Under the pieces are notes generated by a model. The model was not told the DNA's origin. It worked only from the letters and a program-made list of their open reading frames with translations, and searched no databases. Positions 16,057 to 25,073 of a stretch of 64,000 nt of DNA are shown here, one piece after another. The position numbers and the translations under genes are program-made. The stretch comes from Microbacteriaceae bacterium (GTDB lineage Bacteria; Actinomycetota; Actinomycetes; Actinomycetales; Microbacteriaceae). Every line of letters starts with the position of its first letter. Position 1 is the stretch's first letter. Where the stretch lies: positions 1 through 64,000 of the forward strand of contig CANGDL010000008.1 in NCBI GenBank assembly GCA_947452675.1, given 5' to 3'.

Positions 16057-17109
16057 TTAGTTAAGCCACTGATCGATGTTGTTGCGGGCGTCGTTCAGGT
16101 CGTCGTGACGACCGATGTCTAGCCAAGACTCATGAATCGGGAAGGCAGAAACCCGCTCACCCTCGGCCTTGATCTTGTCTAACAAGGTTGGCATATCGCA
16201 ATACTCATCCGCGGGCACGAGTGAGAGAGCCCAAGGATCAAGCGCATAGATACCGGCCGAAACCATGGAGCGGTGAAGCGGCTTCTCGGAGATTGATTCA
16301 ACCTCGGTGCCATTGATGTTGACCACGCCGTAGGGAATCTGGAACGAATACTCGCGCACACCCAATGTGCCCTTGGCGCCGGTCTTTTTGTGGAAGCGAA
16401 TAACCTGACGGAAGTCACAGTTGGTGAGCAAGTCTGAGTTCATCACGATAAACGGCTCGTGAAGCTTGCCATTCAGCTGACCCAGTGCACCGGCCGTGCC
16501 CAGCGGCTGAGATTCGTGCAGGTAGGTCACATTTAGACCCAGCCAGGCGCCATCCTTGACGTGCTCTTCGATGATGTTGCCTAGATAGTTCACCGAGATG
16601 TAGATGTTCTTGAAGCCCTGAGACTTAAGCTTGCGCAAGATGATTTCAAGAATCGGCATATCGCCGATCTTGAGCATCGGCTTAGGAACATCCTTGGTCA
16701 GCGGGTAAAGGCGAACGCCCTTGCCGCCGGCCATAAGGACAACCGGGGTGGTTATTTCATCCGGGGTAACCAGGTCGGCGTCGGTGAAAAGACCGACCAC
16801 CTTGCCAGTTGCGTCGATCACTGGAACAGAGTGAATCATTCGGGCGAGCTGCTCGACCATCACGGTTTGAGCGTCGTCACCGAGCGATGCGGTGGTTGGG
16901 TTCGGGTTCATGACCTCGGTCACGAGCGCCTTCATGTCGAGGCCGCGCAGCAGACCGCGGCGAATGTCGCCATCGGTAACCGTGCCCAACAGCACATCGG
17001 CGTCATCGATTACCAGAGCAATCTGTTTGGTTCCCTTTGAAATTGCCGCGATGGTGTCGAGCAGGCTCGCATCCGGGCGAACGGTTAGGTCGGTGAGGTT
17101 CTTGATCAT
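16057..17109 (-). CDS. ptmE: CBS-domain nucleotidyltransferase, PtmE-like (glucosamine-1-phosphate guanylyltransferase)
   Basis: The protein has a tandem CBS pair at residues about 1-115 (ALVIDDADVLLGTVTDGDIRRGLL and VPVIDATGKVVGLFTDADLV are the two CBS core segments) followed by a nucleotidyltransferase domain from about residue 120: PVVLMAGGKGVRLYPLTKDVPKPMLKIGDMPILE, the GxGxRLxPLTxxxPKPM pyrophosphorylase signature. This CBS + NTP-transferase arrangement and length (350 aa) match Campylobacter PtmE, which makes GDP-glucosamine for legionaminic acid synthesis. The nucleotide used here is inferred, and regulation by an adenine nucleotide at the CBS pair is plausible. It is 4 bp from the acetyltransferase gene in the leg operon. 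Confidence 0.8.
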   Translation of the reverse strand: MIKNLTDLTVRPDASLLDTIAAISKGTKQIALVIDDADVLLGTVTDGDIRRGLLRGLDMKALVTEVMNPNPTTASLGDDAQTVMVEQLARMIHSVPVIDATGKVVGLFTDADLVTPDEITTPVVLMAGGKGVRLYPLTKDVPKPMLKIGDMPILEIILRKLKSQGFKNIYISVNYLGNIIEEHVKDGAWLGLNVTYLHESQPLGTAGALGQLNGKLHEPFIVMNSDLLTNCDFRQVIRFHKKTGAKGTLGVREYSFQIPYGVVNINGTEVESISEKPLHRSMVSAGIYALDPWALSLVPADEYCDMPTLLDKIKAEGERVSAFPIHESWLDIGRHDDLNDARNNIDQWLN

Positions 17110-17112
17110 CGC

Positions 17113-17796
17113 CTAGCTCTCAATCGGGCGGTTTTGCGCCGGAACGCCAACCGCCATGTGGTTGTCTGGCACATCGCGAATCACGACAGCGCCTGCGCCA
17201 ATAATACAGTTTTCACCGATTTGAACGCCTTGGATGACGGTTGCCCCGATGCCGATGTGGCTGCCCTGACCAACCGAAACCTCGCCGGCAAGCTTGGCGC
17301 CGACCGAAATGTGGCAGCTGCGGCCGATTACGGCGTCATGCTCGATGATTGCGCCGGTGTTGACGATTACGTCTTCGTCGATGAAGGCATCCACACCAAC
17401 GATCGCACCGGTGAGCACCTGAACACCTTCGAGCAAGTTGGCCGAATCGCTGACGATTGCTGTGTCAGCGACGATTTGAAGGAAGTTGAAACCCGCCTCG
17501 GTGAACTTTTCGAACACCGCCTTGCGAAAGTGTAATGAACCTGCCGAGCCGATTCCGTTCACCAGCAGGTGCTCTTCGCGATCAAACTCTAAGAGGTTGG
17601 CGTCGTAGCCGAGCCATTCGATTTCGGCACCCTCATCGGTTGGAGCAAGTCGAGAGTCCACGTCGCGAGGGGCAACGTATCCGTGCAGTTCGAAACCAAC
17701 ATCGCGAAGAGTCTGCTGAAGCACTCGGGCGTGACCACCCGAGCCAAGCATCACTAACTTCGGGAAATTATTGGACAACGTATTCGCCAATCTCAT
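17113..17796 (-). CDS. legH: PglD/NeuD-family sugar acetyltransferase, presumptive LegH
   Basis: A left-handed beta-helix acetyltransferase with the PglD/NeuD N-terminal Rossmann-like domain: KLVMLGSGGHARVLQQTLRDVGF at the start, and hexapeptide repeats from about residue 105 (SANLLEGVQVLTGAIVGVDAFIDEDVIVNTGAIIEHDAVIG and later GIGATVIQGVQIGENCIIGAGAVVIRDV). In PglD the catalytic His lies in this helix, here in EHDAVIG. In legionaminic acid pathways such an enzyme N-acetylates the 4-amino sugar after LegC; it is the only acetyltransferase in the operon. Start is uncertain: ATG 17796 or TTG 17778 both keep the KLVML strand and overlap the synthase gene end (17768). Confidence 0.75.
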   Translation of the reverse strand: MRLANTLSNNFPKLVMLGSGGHARVLQQTLRDVGFELHGYVAPRDVDSRLAPTDEGAEIEWLGYDANLLEFDREEHLLVNGIGSAGSLHFRKAVFEKFTEAGFNFLQIVADTAIVSDSANLLEGVQVLTGAIVGVDAFIDEDVIVNTGAIIEHDAVIGRSCHISVGAKLAGEVSVGQGSHIGIGATVIQGVQIGENCIIGAGAVVIRDVPDNHMAVGVPAQNRPIES

Positions 17797-18865
17797 AACT
17801 CTGAGTGGCAACCGTTCCGATTACCTCATAGAAGTCAAAGCTGGTGCGGCCGGCGCCAGGGCGGCGGCACTCTAGATCGGCCTCGGTGATCACGGCGCCC
17901 TCGGCAATTGGCTGCTTGGCAACGAGCGAGCGGCGAACCGCGGCCTTGTTTGATACTTCGATTGGCTGGCACTCCTTGACCTCTTCGCCAAGGGCAATGG
18001 TGGTCAGGCGAATCTGGTCAATCATGGCTTTTAGTTCGGTTGGGTCGAGTGACGCTTCGTGGTCTGGGCCTTCGAGGGTCTTGTCAAGCGTGAAGTGTTT
18101 CTCGATGACGGTGGCACCGAGCGCAACCGCGATAGTTGAGGCCAGGATGCCGGCAGAGTGGTCTGAATATCCAACTGGCAAACCAAATTCGTGTGCAATC
18201 AAGTTGATTGCCTTCAGGTTCAGGATGTCGAGCTCGGCCGGATACTGAGTGGTGCAGTGCAGGATGGTGCACTTCTGTTTCATGACCTTCTCAACGCGAG
18301 GGTCATCCCAGTAGAGATCTAACTCGGCAGCCGATGGGTAAGCCTCGGATGCGACATACCCGTTGGCCTTTGCATAACCGAAAGCGATGAACTTCAGCGA
18401 CTGCTCGATCTCGGCGATGTTTGCCATTCCGGTTGAAAGAATCACCGGCAGGTTAGACAACCCAGCCTCGACCAGCATCGGTGCAAAGGTTAGGTCACCC
18501 GAGGCCACCTTGACCAGCGGGATGTGTAGTTCGTCGATTAGGAAGGCGAGCTCATCGAGGTCGAATCCGGTTGAAAGGAAGCCAATATCTTGAGCCTTTG
18601 CGTGATCGCGCAAGCGGGCAAACTCTTCGTGCGAGAGCTCGAGGCCCTTCAAGAGATCCCACTGCGAGCGGGTGTCGCCATCGCCCTTCTTCTGATATTC
18701 AGCCAGTTGCGCATCCTTGCGAGCGAGCTTGTCTGCGGAGAAGGTCTGGAACTTGATGATGTCGGCACCGGCGGCCTTGGCAACATCTATCATCTCGATT
18801 GCGCGCTCGACCGAACCGTTGTGGTTCACGCCGGCTTCGGCAATGATCAGAACTTTTTCGCTCAT
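17768..18865 (-). CDS. legI: N,N'-diacetyllegionaminic acid synthase (NeuB family)
   Basis: Condenses phosphoenolpyruvate with a 2,4-diacetamido-6-deoxymannose to the nine-carbon legionaminic acid. The NeuB TIM-barrel begins IIAEAGVNHNGSVERAIEMIDVAKAAGADIIKFQTF (about residues 7-42), with the metal-binding HNGS and KFQT motifs, continues with STGMANIAEIEQSL and PVGYSDHSAGI (metal His), and ALGATVIEKHFTLDKTLEGPDHEASLDP, a hallmark block. A C-terminal SAF/antifreeze-like domain spans about residues 295-355 (RRSLVAKQPIAEGAVITEADLECRRPG). 365 aa is standard. Overlaps legG upstream by 4 bases. Confidence 0.92.
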   Translation of the reverse strand: MSEKVLIIAEAGVNHNGSVERAIEMIDVAKAAGADIIKFQTFSADKLARKDAQLAEYQKKGDGDTRSQWDLLKGLELSHEEFARLRDHAKAQDIGFLSTGFDLDELAFLIDELHIPLVKVASGDLTFAPMLVEAGLSNLPVILSTGMANIAEIEQSLKFIAFGYAKANGYVASEAYPSAAELDLYWDDPRVEKVMKQKCTILHCTTQYPAELDILNLKAINLIAHEFGLPVGYSDHSAGILASTIAVALGATVIEKHFTLDKTLEGPDHEASLDPTELKAMIDQIRLTTIALGEEVKECQPIEVSNKAAVRRSLVAKQPIAEGAVITEADLECRRPGAGRTSFDFYEVIGTVATQSYEIGEYVVQ

Positions 18866-20109
18866 GCTAGATCCCTAAATCTCTTCTTCGGTGGGCTTGG
18901 TAGGTCAAACTTGGTAAGCAATTCGGCGGCCTTCTTGGCAAAGCCGGCGGCACCGAATGGCGATGGCGCGGCTGCGGCCAAGGCCTTGAACTCGGGGGTC
19001 AGCGCCTTTTGCAAGCCAGCCAAAATCTCGTTGCGGTTGAAAATTCCAGACTCAGAATCGTCGACCTTAATAACCCCCGCACCCATTGGGCGGCCTTCTT
19101 GGCGATTGCCAATCAAGACCGAAGCCTTGCCAAAAATTGGCGCCTCTAGCACGGTCGAGGATGAGTTGCCGGTGATCACATCAACCTCTCGCATGACCGA
19201 AAGATAGCCGAGCTGGCCAAACGATTCGACGTAAGAGACGTGGTCTGGGTGGGCATCGGCAAATGCCGAAATTGCCGCGCGCACGTCATCCGAACCGATG
19301 TCATTGTTGGTGCCAGTGATGATCAGTTGAATGTGGTTTCCGTCGGCCGAAGTGGCGGCTTCCATCGCGGCGAGCAGCTCTTCAATCATGAACTTCGGCG
19401 AAGCCACATCGAAGGCGGCGGGGTGGAAGGTCATCAGGATGTTCTTCATGCCGAAGCGAATGCCAAACTTGTGCTCTATCTCTTCGCGCGAAAGCAGCTT
19501 TAGGTCATTGATCGCATCGAGCACCGGCGCACCGAAGTTGAAAACGCGCTCAGGCTCTTCACCGAGTTGCAGCACGCGTTGGCGGTGTTCCTCGGTGGTG
19601 GTGAGGTGCAGGTATGAAAGCTTGGTGATCGAGTGACGAAGCGAATCATCCATGGCGCCGAGGGTTAGCTCGCCACCGTGGATGTGTGCCACCGGAATCA
19701 GCAGGATGGTGGCGGCGGCAGCCATTGCGAAAGCCTCTAGGCGGTCACCCAGAACGACGACAACGTCGGGCTTCAGGTGGTTCAGAATAAGCGAGAACTT
19801 TGCCACTGCCTCGCCGGTTTCGACGGCAGCGGTTAGCGAAGCCGAACCTTCGTCACCAAGCAAATCTTTGGTCGGTTCGTTGCCCCAGATGTCGACCTCG
19901 GCGGCCGGGTGATAACCATCGCGCACGATCTCTTCGATGGTGCGGCCGTGTTCGGCAGAAAGGTGGGTTCCGGTGACGATCAGTTGCAATTCAACGGCCG
20001 GGTTGTCGCCCTCGGCTGCCGCGGAAAGTTCGGCGATGAGTGGGCGCAGAAGCCCATAGTCGGCACGGGTGCCCGTCATCACCGCGATCTTGCGCGATAG
20101 GTCGGTCAT
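18862..20109 (-). CDS. legG: UDP/GDP-sugar hydrolysing 2-epimerase (NeuC/LegG family)
   Basis: Hydrolyses the nucleotide sugar while inverting C2 to release the free mannose-type sugar used by LegI. The start KIAVMTGTRADYGLLRPLI (about residues 7-25) is the NeuC/LegG signature; PDVVVVLGDRLEAFAMAAAATILLIPVAHIHGGELTLGAMDDSLRHSITKLSYLHLTTTEEHRQRVLQLGE (about 115-184) contains the HIHGGE catalytic block. The protein is 415 aa, slightly longer than the usual 370-390, by a C-terminal extension of Ala/Pro/Lys-rich residues. Nucleotide specificity (GDP if the PtmE assignment is right) is inferred. In the leg operon between legC and legI. Confidence 0.9.
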   Translation of the reverse strand: MTDLSRKIAVMTGTRADYGLLRPLIAELSAAAEGDNPAVELQLIVTGTHLSAEHGRTIEEIVRDGYHPAAEVDIWGNEPTKDLLGDEGSASLTAAVETGEAVAKFSLILNHLKPDVVVVLGDRLEAFAMAAAATILLIPVAHIHGGELTLGAMDDSLRHSITKLSYLHLTTTEEHRQRVLQLGEEPERVFNFGAPVLDAINDLKLLSREEIEHKFGIRFGMKNILMTFHPAAFDVASPKFMIEELLAAMEAATSADGNHIQLIITGTNNDIGSDDVRAAISAFADAHPDHVSYVESFGQLGYLSVMREVDVITGNSSSTVLEAPIFGKASVLIGNRQEGRPMGAGVIKVDDSESGIFNRNEILAGLQKALTPEFKALAAAAPSPFGAAGFAKKAAELLTKFDLPSPPKKRFRDLA

Positions 20110-20123
20110 CGTCGCGCCTTAGC

Positions 20124-21323
20124 CTAGAGACCCTGTGCGAGGCGCGGGGTCGATGGCAAGCAGATCAAGGATGCGTGCAACGCTGTGGCGGTGGCAACAT
20201 CGCCAACCGGCGCACCGGCATACATGCGCTGCTTGTGCAGCAGATTCCACATCGGGCGAACCAGCAAGCCAGCATCGTGACAGGCCTGCATGAGCTCGTC
20301 GCGCTTTTCAAGCGAAGGCTCATCAAGCTGAACGGCACAAAGCCAGTAGTTAGACATGGTGCCCTCAGGCTCGAAGACGAACTTGAGACCCTCGACGTCT
20401 GCAAAAGCCTCACCATACGCAAGCGCCAACCGGCGCTTCTGCTCGAGGAAGCGAGGGTATTTGTCGAGCTGAGCCATGCCAAGGGCAGCATTGAGGTTTG
20501 GCATTCGGTAATTCCAAGCGATTTCGTCATGCTCGAACTCCCACTTGTGCGGCAACTTGGCCGTGGTGGTCAGGTGTTTCGCGCGGCGACCGAGCTCGTC
20601 GTCGTTGGTCAAAATGACTCCGCCACCACCTGTGGTGACGATCTTGTTGCCGTTGAACGAGATCATGCTGGTCAACCCGAAGGTTCCGGTGTGCTGCAGG
20701 TCACCGGCAGAGTTGGTCACGAATGAACCGAGCGATTCGGCGGCGTCTTCAACCACCGGCACGTCAAACTCTGCGGCAATCGCACAAATTTCTTCGATCT
20801 TCACCGGGTGGCCAAGTGTGTGCATTGGCGATATCGCGGCGATGCGGCGGCCAGTTTCAGGGTTGATTAGCACGCCATTTTCGCGCACGCAAGCCTCTAG
20901 CGCGGCACGAAGTGCGGCTGGGCTCATGCCCATGCTGCCTAGCTCTGAGTCGATGAAGTGCGGCACGGCGCCGGCGTGTGAAACGGCATTGGCGGTGGCG
21001 ATGAAGGATAGGGTCGGCACAATGACCTCGTCGCCATACTCGACTCCGGCGAGGAACAGGGCAACCTGCAGGCCGACGGTTCCGTTTGAAACCGCGACTG
21101 CGTGCTTTGCCCCGGTGATGTTCTGGATGCGCTCTTCAAGCTGCGGGATAAACGCGCCAACCGAAGAAACGAAGGTTGAGTCGAGGCACTCGAGAACATA
21201 CTTCTTCTCAAGCTCGTCGATCTCGGGTTCGTGAAGATTCACCGGGCGAGGCTCGTTGCCAAGCTCACTCTTTGAAACCACCGAGCGGATTCGCTCGACT
21301 AGCTCACGCGACAAGTCAGACAT
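20124..21323 (-). CDS. legC: LegC-type sugar aminotransferase (DegT/DnrJ/EryC1 family)
   Basis: PLP-dependent transaminase putting an amino group on C4 of the 4-keto-6-deoxy sugar made by LegB. Family elements: GAKHAVAVSNGTVGLQVALFLAGVEYGDEVIVPTLSFIATANAVSHAGAVPHFID (about residues 71-125), PVVEDAAESLGSF (Asp binding pyridine N), and LTSMISFNGNKIVTTGGGGVI, with the PLP lysine in FNGNK (SFNGNK, about residue 231). The variant Asn before Lys and the sequence context match LegC-type enzymes. Starts directly at the stop of legB (TAAATG). 399 aa is normal. Confidence 0.9.
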   Translation of the reverse strand: MSDLSRELVERIRSVVSKSELGNEPRPVNLHEPEIDELEKKYVLECLDSTFVSSVGAFIPQLEERIQNITGAKHAVAVSNGTVGLQVALFLAGVEYGDEVIVPTLSFIATANAVSHAGAVPHFIDSELGSMGMSPAALRAALEACVRENGVLINPETGRRIAAISPMHTLGHPVKIEEICAIAAEFDVPVVEDAAESLGSFVTNSAGDLQHTGTFGLTSMISFNGNKIVTTGGGGVILTNDDELGRRAKHLTTTAKLPHKWEFEHDEIAWNYRMPNLNAALGMAQLDKYPRFLEQKRRLALAYGEAFADVEGLKFVFEPEGTMSNYWLCAVQLDEPSLEKRDELMQACHDAGLLVRPMWNLLHKQRMYAGAPVGDVATATALHASLICLPSTPRLAQGL

Positions 21324-22319
21324 TTATACCGTGTATTCGGTTGGGCGATATTTGGCCAGGTTGACCGGGTTGGTGAACCACTCGACGGTCTTTTCTAGAC
21401 CGACGCGGAAGCCATCTAGACCCTTGATCTCGGGCTCCCAACCAAGCACCGACTTGGCCTTGGTGTTGTCGCTGAATAGGCGCTCGACCTCAGAGTTTGC
21501 CGGACGAATGCGGTTTGGGTCCTCGGTGGCAACTGCCCCGGCGCCCATGATGTCGTTGATGATGTTGAAGGTCTCACCGATTGAAACCTCGAAGCCAACA
21601 CCGAGGTTGGTGACCTCACCGAAACCGGTCGTTGCGTGCAGAGCCTTTTCGAAGCCCTTGGCGGTGTCGGTGACATAGGTGAAGTCGCGGGTCGGGGTCA
21701 AAGCGCCAAGGTTGATGGTCTTCATGCCCGAAGCAAGCTGAGAAATGATGGTAGGAATGACCGCCCGAGCCGACTGACGCGGGCCATAGGTGTTGAACGG
21801 GCGAATGGTGATGGTCGGCAACTCGAACGAGGTATAGAAAGACTTGACCATCATGTCGGCACCAATCTTGGTGGCCGAGTATGGGCTCTGGCCCTGAAGA
21901 ACGTGGCCCTCATCCATCGGCACATACTGCGCGGTGCCATAAACCTCAGAGGTCGAGGTGTGGATGAAGCGTGAAACACCGGCGTCTCGCGCGGCGTTCA
22001 AAAGATTCAAGGTGCCCTGGATGTTGGTCTGCACATACATGTCAGGAGCAACGTATGAGAAAGGGATGGCGATTAGTGCGGCAAGGTGAAGGATTGCATC
22101 CTGGCCCTTGACCAACTGAGCCATGTGATATGGGTCACGGATGTCGCCCATCACGATCTCCATCTGTGATTTAACCTCAGGCGAGATGGTGTCTAGCCAG
22201 CCGTGTGAGCCGATCGAGTTATAAATACACATCGCTTTAACCTGGTGGCCGGCGCGAACCAGCTCTTCTGCCAGGTGTGAACCGATAAAACCATCTGCGC
22301 CAGTTAGAAAGACCTTCAT
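21324..22319 (-). CDS. legB: Nucleotide-sugar 4,6-dehydratase (LegB)
   Basis: Extended short-chain dehydrogenase: MKVFLTGADGFIGSHLAEEL (GxxGFIG NAD-binding loop, residues 7-13), HLAALIAIPFSYVAPDMYVQTNIQGTLNLLNAARDAGVSRFIHTSTSEVYG with the Ser/Thr, and YSATKIGADMMVKSFY (YxxxK). The very conserved segments MCIYNSIGSHGWLD and PYSATKIGADMMVKSF are typical of LegB. It makes the 4-keto-6-deoxy intermediate from UDP- or GDP-GlcNAc. I place the start at ATG 22319; the TTG at 22328 lies in the upstream gene's tail. TAAACT, overlapping the stop of the amidotransferase gene, sits 8 nt before it and would give a leaderless first gene of the leg operon. Confidence 0.9.
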   Translation of the reverse strand: MKVFLTGADGFIGSHLAEELVRAGHQVKAMCIYNSIGSHGWLDTISPEVKSQMEIVMGDIRDPYHMAQLVKGQDAILHLAALIAIPFSYVAPDMYVQTNIQGTLNLLNAARDAGVSRFIHTSTSEVYGTAQYVPMDEGHVLQGQSPYSATKIGADMMVKSFYTSFELPTITIRPFNTYGPRQSARAVIPTIISQLASGMKTINLGALTPTRDFTYVTDTAKGFEKALHATTGFGEVTNLGVGFEVSIGETFNIINDIMGAGAVATEDPNRIRPANSEVERLFSDNTKAKSVLGWEPEIKGLDGFRVGLEKTVEWFTNPVNLAKYRPTEYTV

Positions 22320-22330
22320 AGGGGTCAAGT

Positions 22331-23047
22331 TTAGTTGAAAGCGAGCACCTGCTGGGCGAATGCACGCCCCAGTGCAATCGATCGCTCTTGGTGCAGTTTC
22401 CAGTTCTTTCGAGTGAGTTCAACCTGCTCGGCAGGCACGTTGCCCGCCTTTTCAAAGGCGCGCGGATAGGTTGCTATCCATCCAAGTGTGGTCGGCAGGT
22501 TCAGCTCGATGTGAAACTGGGTTCCCCAGGCGTTCTTGCCAACCCGAAAAGCCTGGTTCATGCCGTTGGCGGTGCCCAGGATGGTGAGATTTTCGGGCTC
22601 AACCGGCCAATTAAAAGTGTCGTAGTGATACTGAATCACCTCGGGCTGCGAGCCAAGCACCGACATTAGCGGGTCGGCTGCGGCCTCTTCGGTCATCTCA
22701 ACCGAATACCAGCCGACCTCAGGGGCGCCAGATTTGCCGACTTCGGCACCGGCCACCGAGGCCAGAAGTTGCGAACCAAAGCAAAGACCAAGCACCGGCA
22801 TCTCAACCGCAAGCGCCTCCTCGATTAGTGCGCGTTCGACAGGCATCCAAGCGGTTTCGGCTTCGTCTTCAACACCGGCGAAGGCCCCCAAAGACACGAG
22901 CCCCGAAAACCCCTCGAGTGAGTCAACCGGTGCGGGAGTCTTTTCGGCGTGCCACTGCACGATCTCTAGGCCGGCCTCGAAAAACGGAGCGGCTAGGTCG
23001 TTTAGGTTGTCGTCGTCATTATGTTGGATGACCAGAATCTTTGCCAT
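22331..23047 (-). CDS. Class I glutamine amidotransferase domain protein (238 aa)
   Basis: GATase1/GMP-synthase-like hydrolase that could liberate ammonia or a glutamyl group. The nucleophile elbow is GLCFGSQLLA (Cys at about residue 94) and the His-Glu pair is in WGTQFHIELNLPT (about 172-184), the FHxE motif. No synthetase domain is attached, so it resembles the YfeJ/GuaA-like stand-alone group, also including gamma-glutamyl hydrolases. TAGGCT lies 6 nt before ATG 23047, indicating a leaderless transcript. It sits between the divalent-metal transporter and legB; a functional tie to either is not evident. Confidence 0.82.
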   Translation of the reverse strand: MAKILVIQHNDDDNLNDLAAPFFEAGLEIVQWHAEKTPAPVDSLEGFSGLVSLGAFAGVEDEAETAWMPVERALIEEALAVEMPVLGLCFGSQLLASVAGAEVGKSGAPEVGWYSVEMTEEAAADPLMSVLGSQPEVIQYHYDTFNWPVEPENLTILGTANGMNQAFRVGKNAWGTQFHIELNLPTTLGWIATYPRAFEKAGNVPAEQVELTRKNWKLHQERSIALGRAFAQQVLAFN

Positions 23048-23056
23048 GCATTCAGC

Positions 23057-24403
23057 CTATGACGCGAACAGCCAGAGAATGGGCAGCGCGGTCATTGCCA
23101 GGGTCGCAACTGCCAGCAAAATCTGAGACCACATCGGTGAAACCCAGCGACCGAGCAGTTTCTTGTTGCGAGCCAGGTACCAAACGATGGCCATCAAAAT
23201 TGGTGCAGACAGACCGTTGAGCACTGCGGCCAACACGAGGAAACGCATCGGTTCGATGCCAACCAGGTTCAACAGGGTCGCGATGCCAACAGAAGCAATG
23301 ATGACGGCATAAAACGCCCGTGCGCGCCACGGCTTGAGTTCAAGCGAGGCACGCCAGCCGAAGGTCTCAGAGAGCGCATAGGCGGTGGAGCCGGCCAACA
23401 CGGGCACTGCCAGCAGACCAACGCCAAGGATGCCTAGCAGGAACAGCACACCGGCAAAGTCGCCGGCGATTGGGCGCAGGGCCGCCGCGGCATCCTCGGC
23501 CGAGTTGATGTTGAGGATACCGGTGGCATTCAGGGTTGCAGCCGAGGTGGCCATGATGGCAAACATGATGAAGACGCCGGTGAGCATTCCGCTGAACACA
23601 TCACCGCGCATTGCTGCAATGTGCTCTTGAGCAACCTCATACTTTGACTCTGGGCCAACCTCACCAAGACCAGCACGTCGCTCAGATTCGGCGGCGGCGA
23701 TTGCCTCGCCCGGCTCGTTGCGCTCTTCGACCTCTTCGGCCGCCTGCCAAAAGAACAGATATGGCGAGATTGTGGTTCCGGCAAGCGCGATTAGCAGCTC
23801 TAACGATGAGCGTTTGAAGTCGAGGTTGGGCACCACGGTGTTCCAGACAACGGCCTGCCAGTTGACGTGGGCAACAAAGAGCACCAGAACATAGGCGGCC
23901 AGTGACAGGCACAGCCAGCGAAGCACCTTGGCATAGCGGTGATAGGGCACCACAATTTCGATGAACGACATCACCACGGCGAACCCGACCACACCGACCA
24001 CCTGGTCAATTGGCACCAGCAGCCTGAGCGCGGCAGCCATCGAACCAAGGTCGGCGGCGATGTTCACAGTGTTGGCGATTGAAACCAGAAGCACCGCGAC
24101 AACCAGAACCCAGCGAGGCAGGGTGGCACGGATGATGGCCGCCAAACCCTTTCCGGTAACCAGGGCGAGACGAGCGCAAGCTTCTTGGGTTGCGAAGGCC
24201 AGTGGCAACAACCAGAGAGCCGACCACAGAAAACCATAGCCGGCCTGGGCGCCGGCCTGAGAATAGGTGCCGATTCCCGAAGGGTCATCATCGGCAGCGC
24301 CCGTGACGATGCCCGGGCCTAGGCGGTGGAAGTATCCTCGACCGCGAATATCGAATCGGCCAGGGTGGTGTTCACGTTTTTTAGAAGAGCCTTGGAACGC
24401 CAC
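23057..24403 (-). CDS. Nramp-family divalent metal transporter, variant metal site (448 aa)
   Basis: LeuT-fold Nramp transporter with about 11 membrane helices. The first helix reads [32 protein letters not shown] (about residues 30-61): canonical Nramps have DPGN where this has DPSG. Helix 6 reads [20 protein letters not shown] (about 210-229), where canonical proteins have the metal-binding MPH; here the Met and His are Ser and Tyr. So the usual Mn/Fe ligands are changed, as in Nramp-related clades reported to carry Mg or other ions. Substrate is therefore open. It starts at 24403, overlapping the end of nucS by 23 bases. Confidence 0.85.
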   Translation of the reverse strand: MAFQGSSKKREHHPGRFDIRGRGYFHRLGPGIVTGAADDDPSGIGTYSQAGAQAGYGFLWSALWLLPLAFATQEACARLALVTGKGLAAIIRATLPRWVLVVAVLLVSIANTVNIAADLGSMAAALRLLVPIDQVVGVVGFAVVMSFIEIVVPYHRYAKVLRWLCLSLAAYVLVLFVAHVNWQAVVWNTVVPNLDFKRSSLELLIALAGTTISPYLFFWQAAEEVEERNEPGEAIAAAESERRAGLGEVGPESKYEVAQEHIAAMRGDVFSGMLTGVFIMFAIMATSAATLNATGILNINSAEDAAAALRPIAGDFAGVLFLLGILGVGLLAVPVLAGSTAYALSETFGWRASLELKPWRARAFYAVIIASVGIATLLNLVGIEPMRFLVLAAVLNGLSAPILMAIVWYLARNKKLLGRWVSPMWSQILLAVATLAMTALPILWLFAS

Positions 24404-25073
24404 TGTCTATCCCCCGCATTTCGTCATAGTCCAAGACTAAGCACTCTATGCCGCGATCTTCTGCCAGTTTGCGAGCCTGAGGCTTAATCTCTTGCGCGGC
24501 AAACACACCACGAACCGGCGCCAACAGCGGGTCACGGTTCATAAGTTCTAGATAACGGGTCAGCTGCTCGACGCCATCGATGTCACCGCGGCGCTTTAGC
24601 TCAACCGCAATCGAACCCGAAGAATCACGGGCAAGGATGTCTACCGGGCCAATGGCGGTCATGTATTCTCGGCGAACCAGAACCGCCTCATCGTGAACCA
24701 GGGTGATCTGCTCGGCGAGCAACACCTGAAGGTGCGCCTCAACGCCATCTTTGATTAGGCCTGGGTCTTCACCCAATTCGTGGGCAACATCGGCAATGAT
24801 TTCGTGAATCGAAACCTTGAGCACATCTTCGGTCTTTTTCTGCTGCACCTTCCAAACCTCGATCACGCCAAACTCGGCCGCTTCATCGGTTGGCTGCTCG
24901 ACTGTGATGGTGCACGGTGGGTTCATCCAGTTGAGCGGCTTGTAAGAGCCCGAGTCTGAGTGCACCAAGATCGAGCCATCGTTCTTTAGCATCAGCAGCC
25001 GGGTGGCCAGCGGCAGGTGAGCCGAGAGGCGCCCCGAATAATCAACCGCGCAGCGGGCAATGACCAGCCGCAT
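24381..25073 (-). CDS. nucS: Mismatch-specific endonuclease NucS
   Basis: NucS (EndoMS) cuts mismatched DNA and replaces MutS/MutL in Actinomycetota and Archaea. The N-terminal dimerisation domain begins [54 protein letters not shown]; the C-terminal RecB-like nuclease has [40 protein letters not shown] (about residues 150-190), giving the D-x(n)-ExK catalytic set. It ends with a [12 protein letters not shown] tail, resembling the known beta-clamp-binding C-terminus. 230 aa is normal. Starts 1 bp after the DUF1003-like gene stop, in a unit with that gene and the Nramp gene. Confidence 0.95.
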   Translation of the reverse strand: MRLVIARCAVDYSGRLSAHLPLATRLLMLKNDGSILVHSDSGSYKPLNWMNPPCTITVEQPTDEAAEFGVIEVWKVQQKKTEDVLKVSIHEIIADVAHELGEDPGLIKDGVEAHLQVLLAEQITLVHDEAVLVRREYMTAIGPVDILARDSSGSIAVELKRRGDIDGVEQLTRYLELMNRDPLLAPVRGVFAAQEIKPQARKLAEDRGIECLVLDYDEMRGIDSGVPRLF

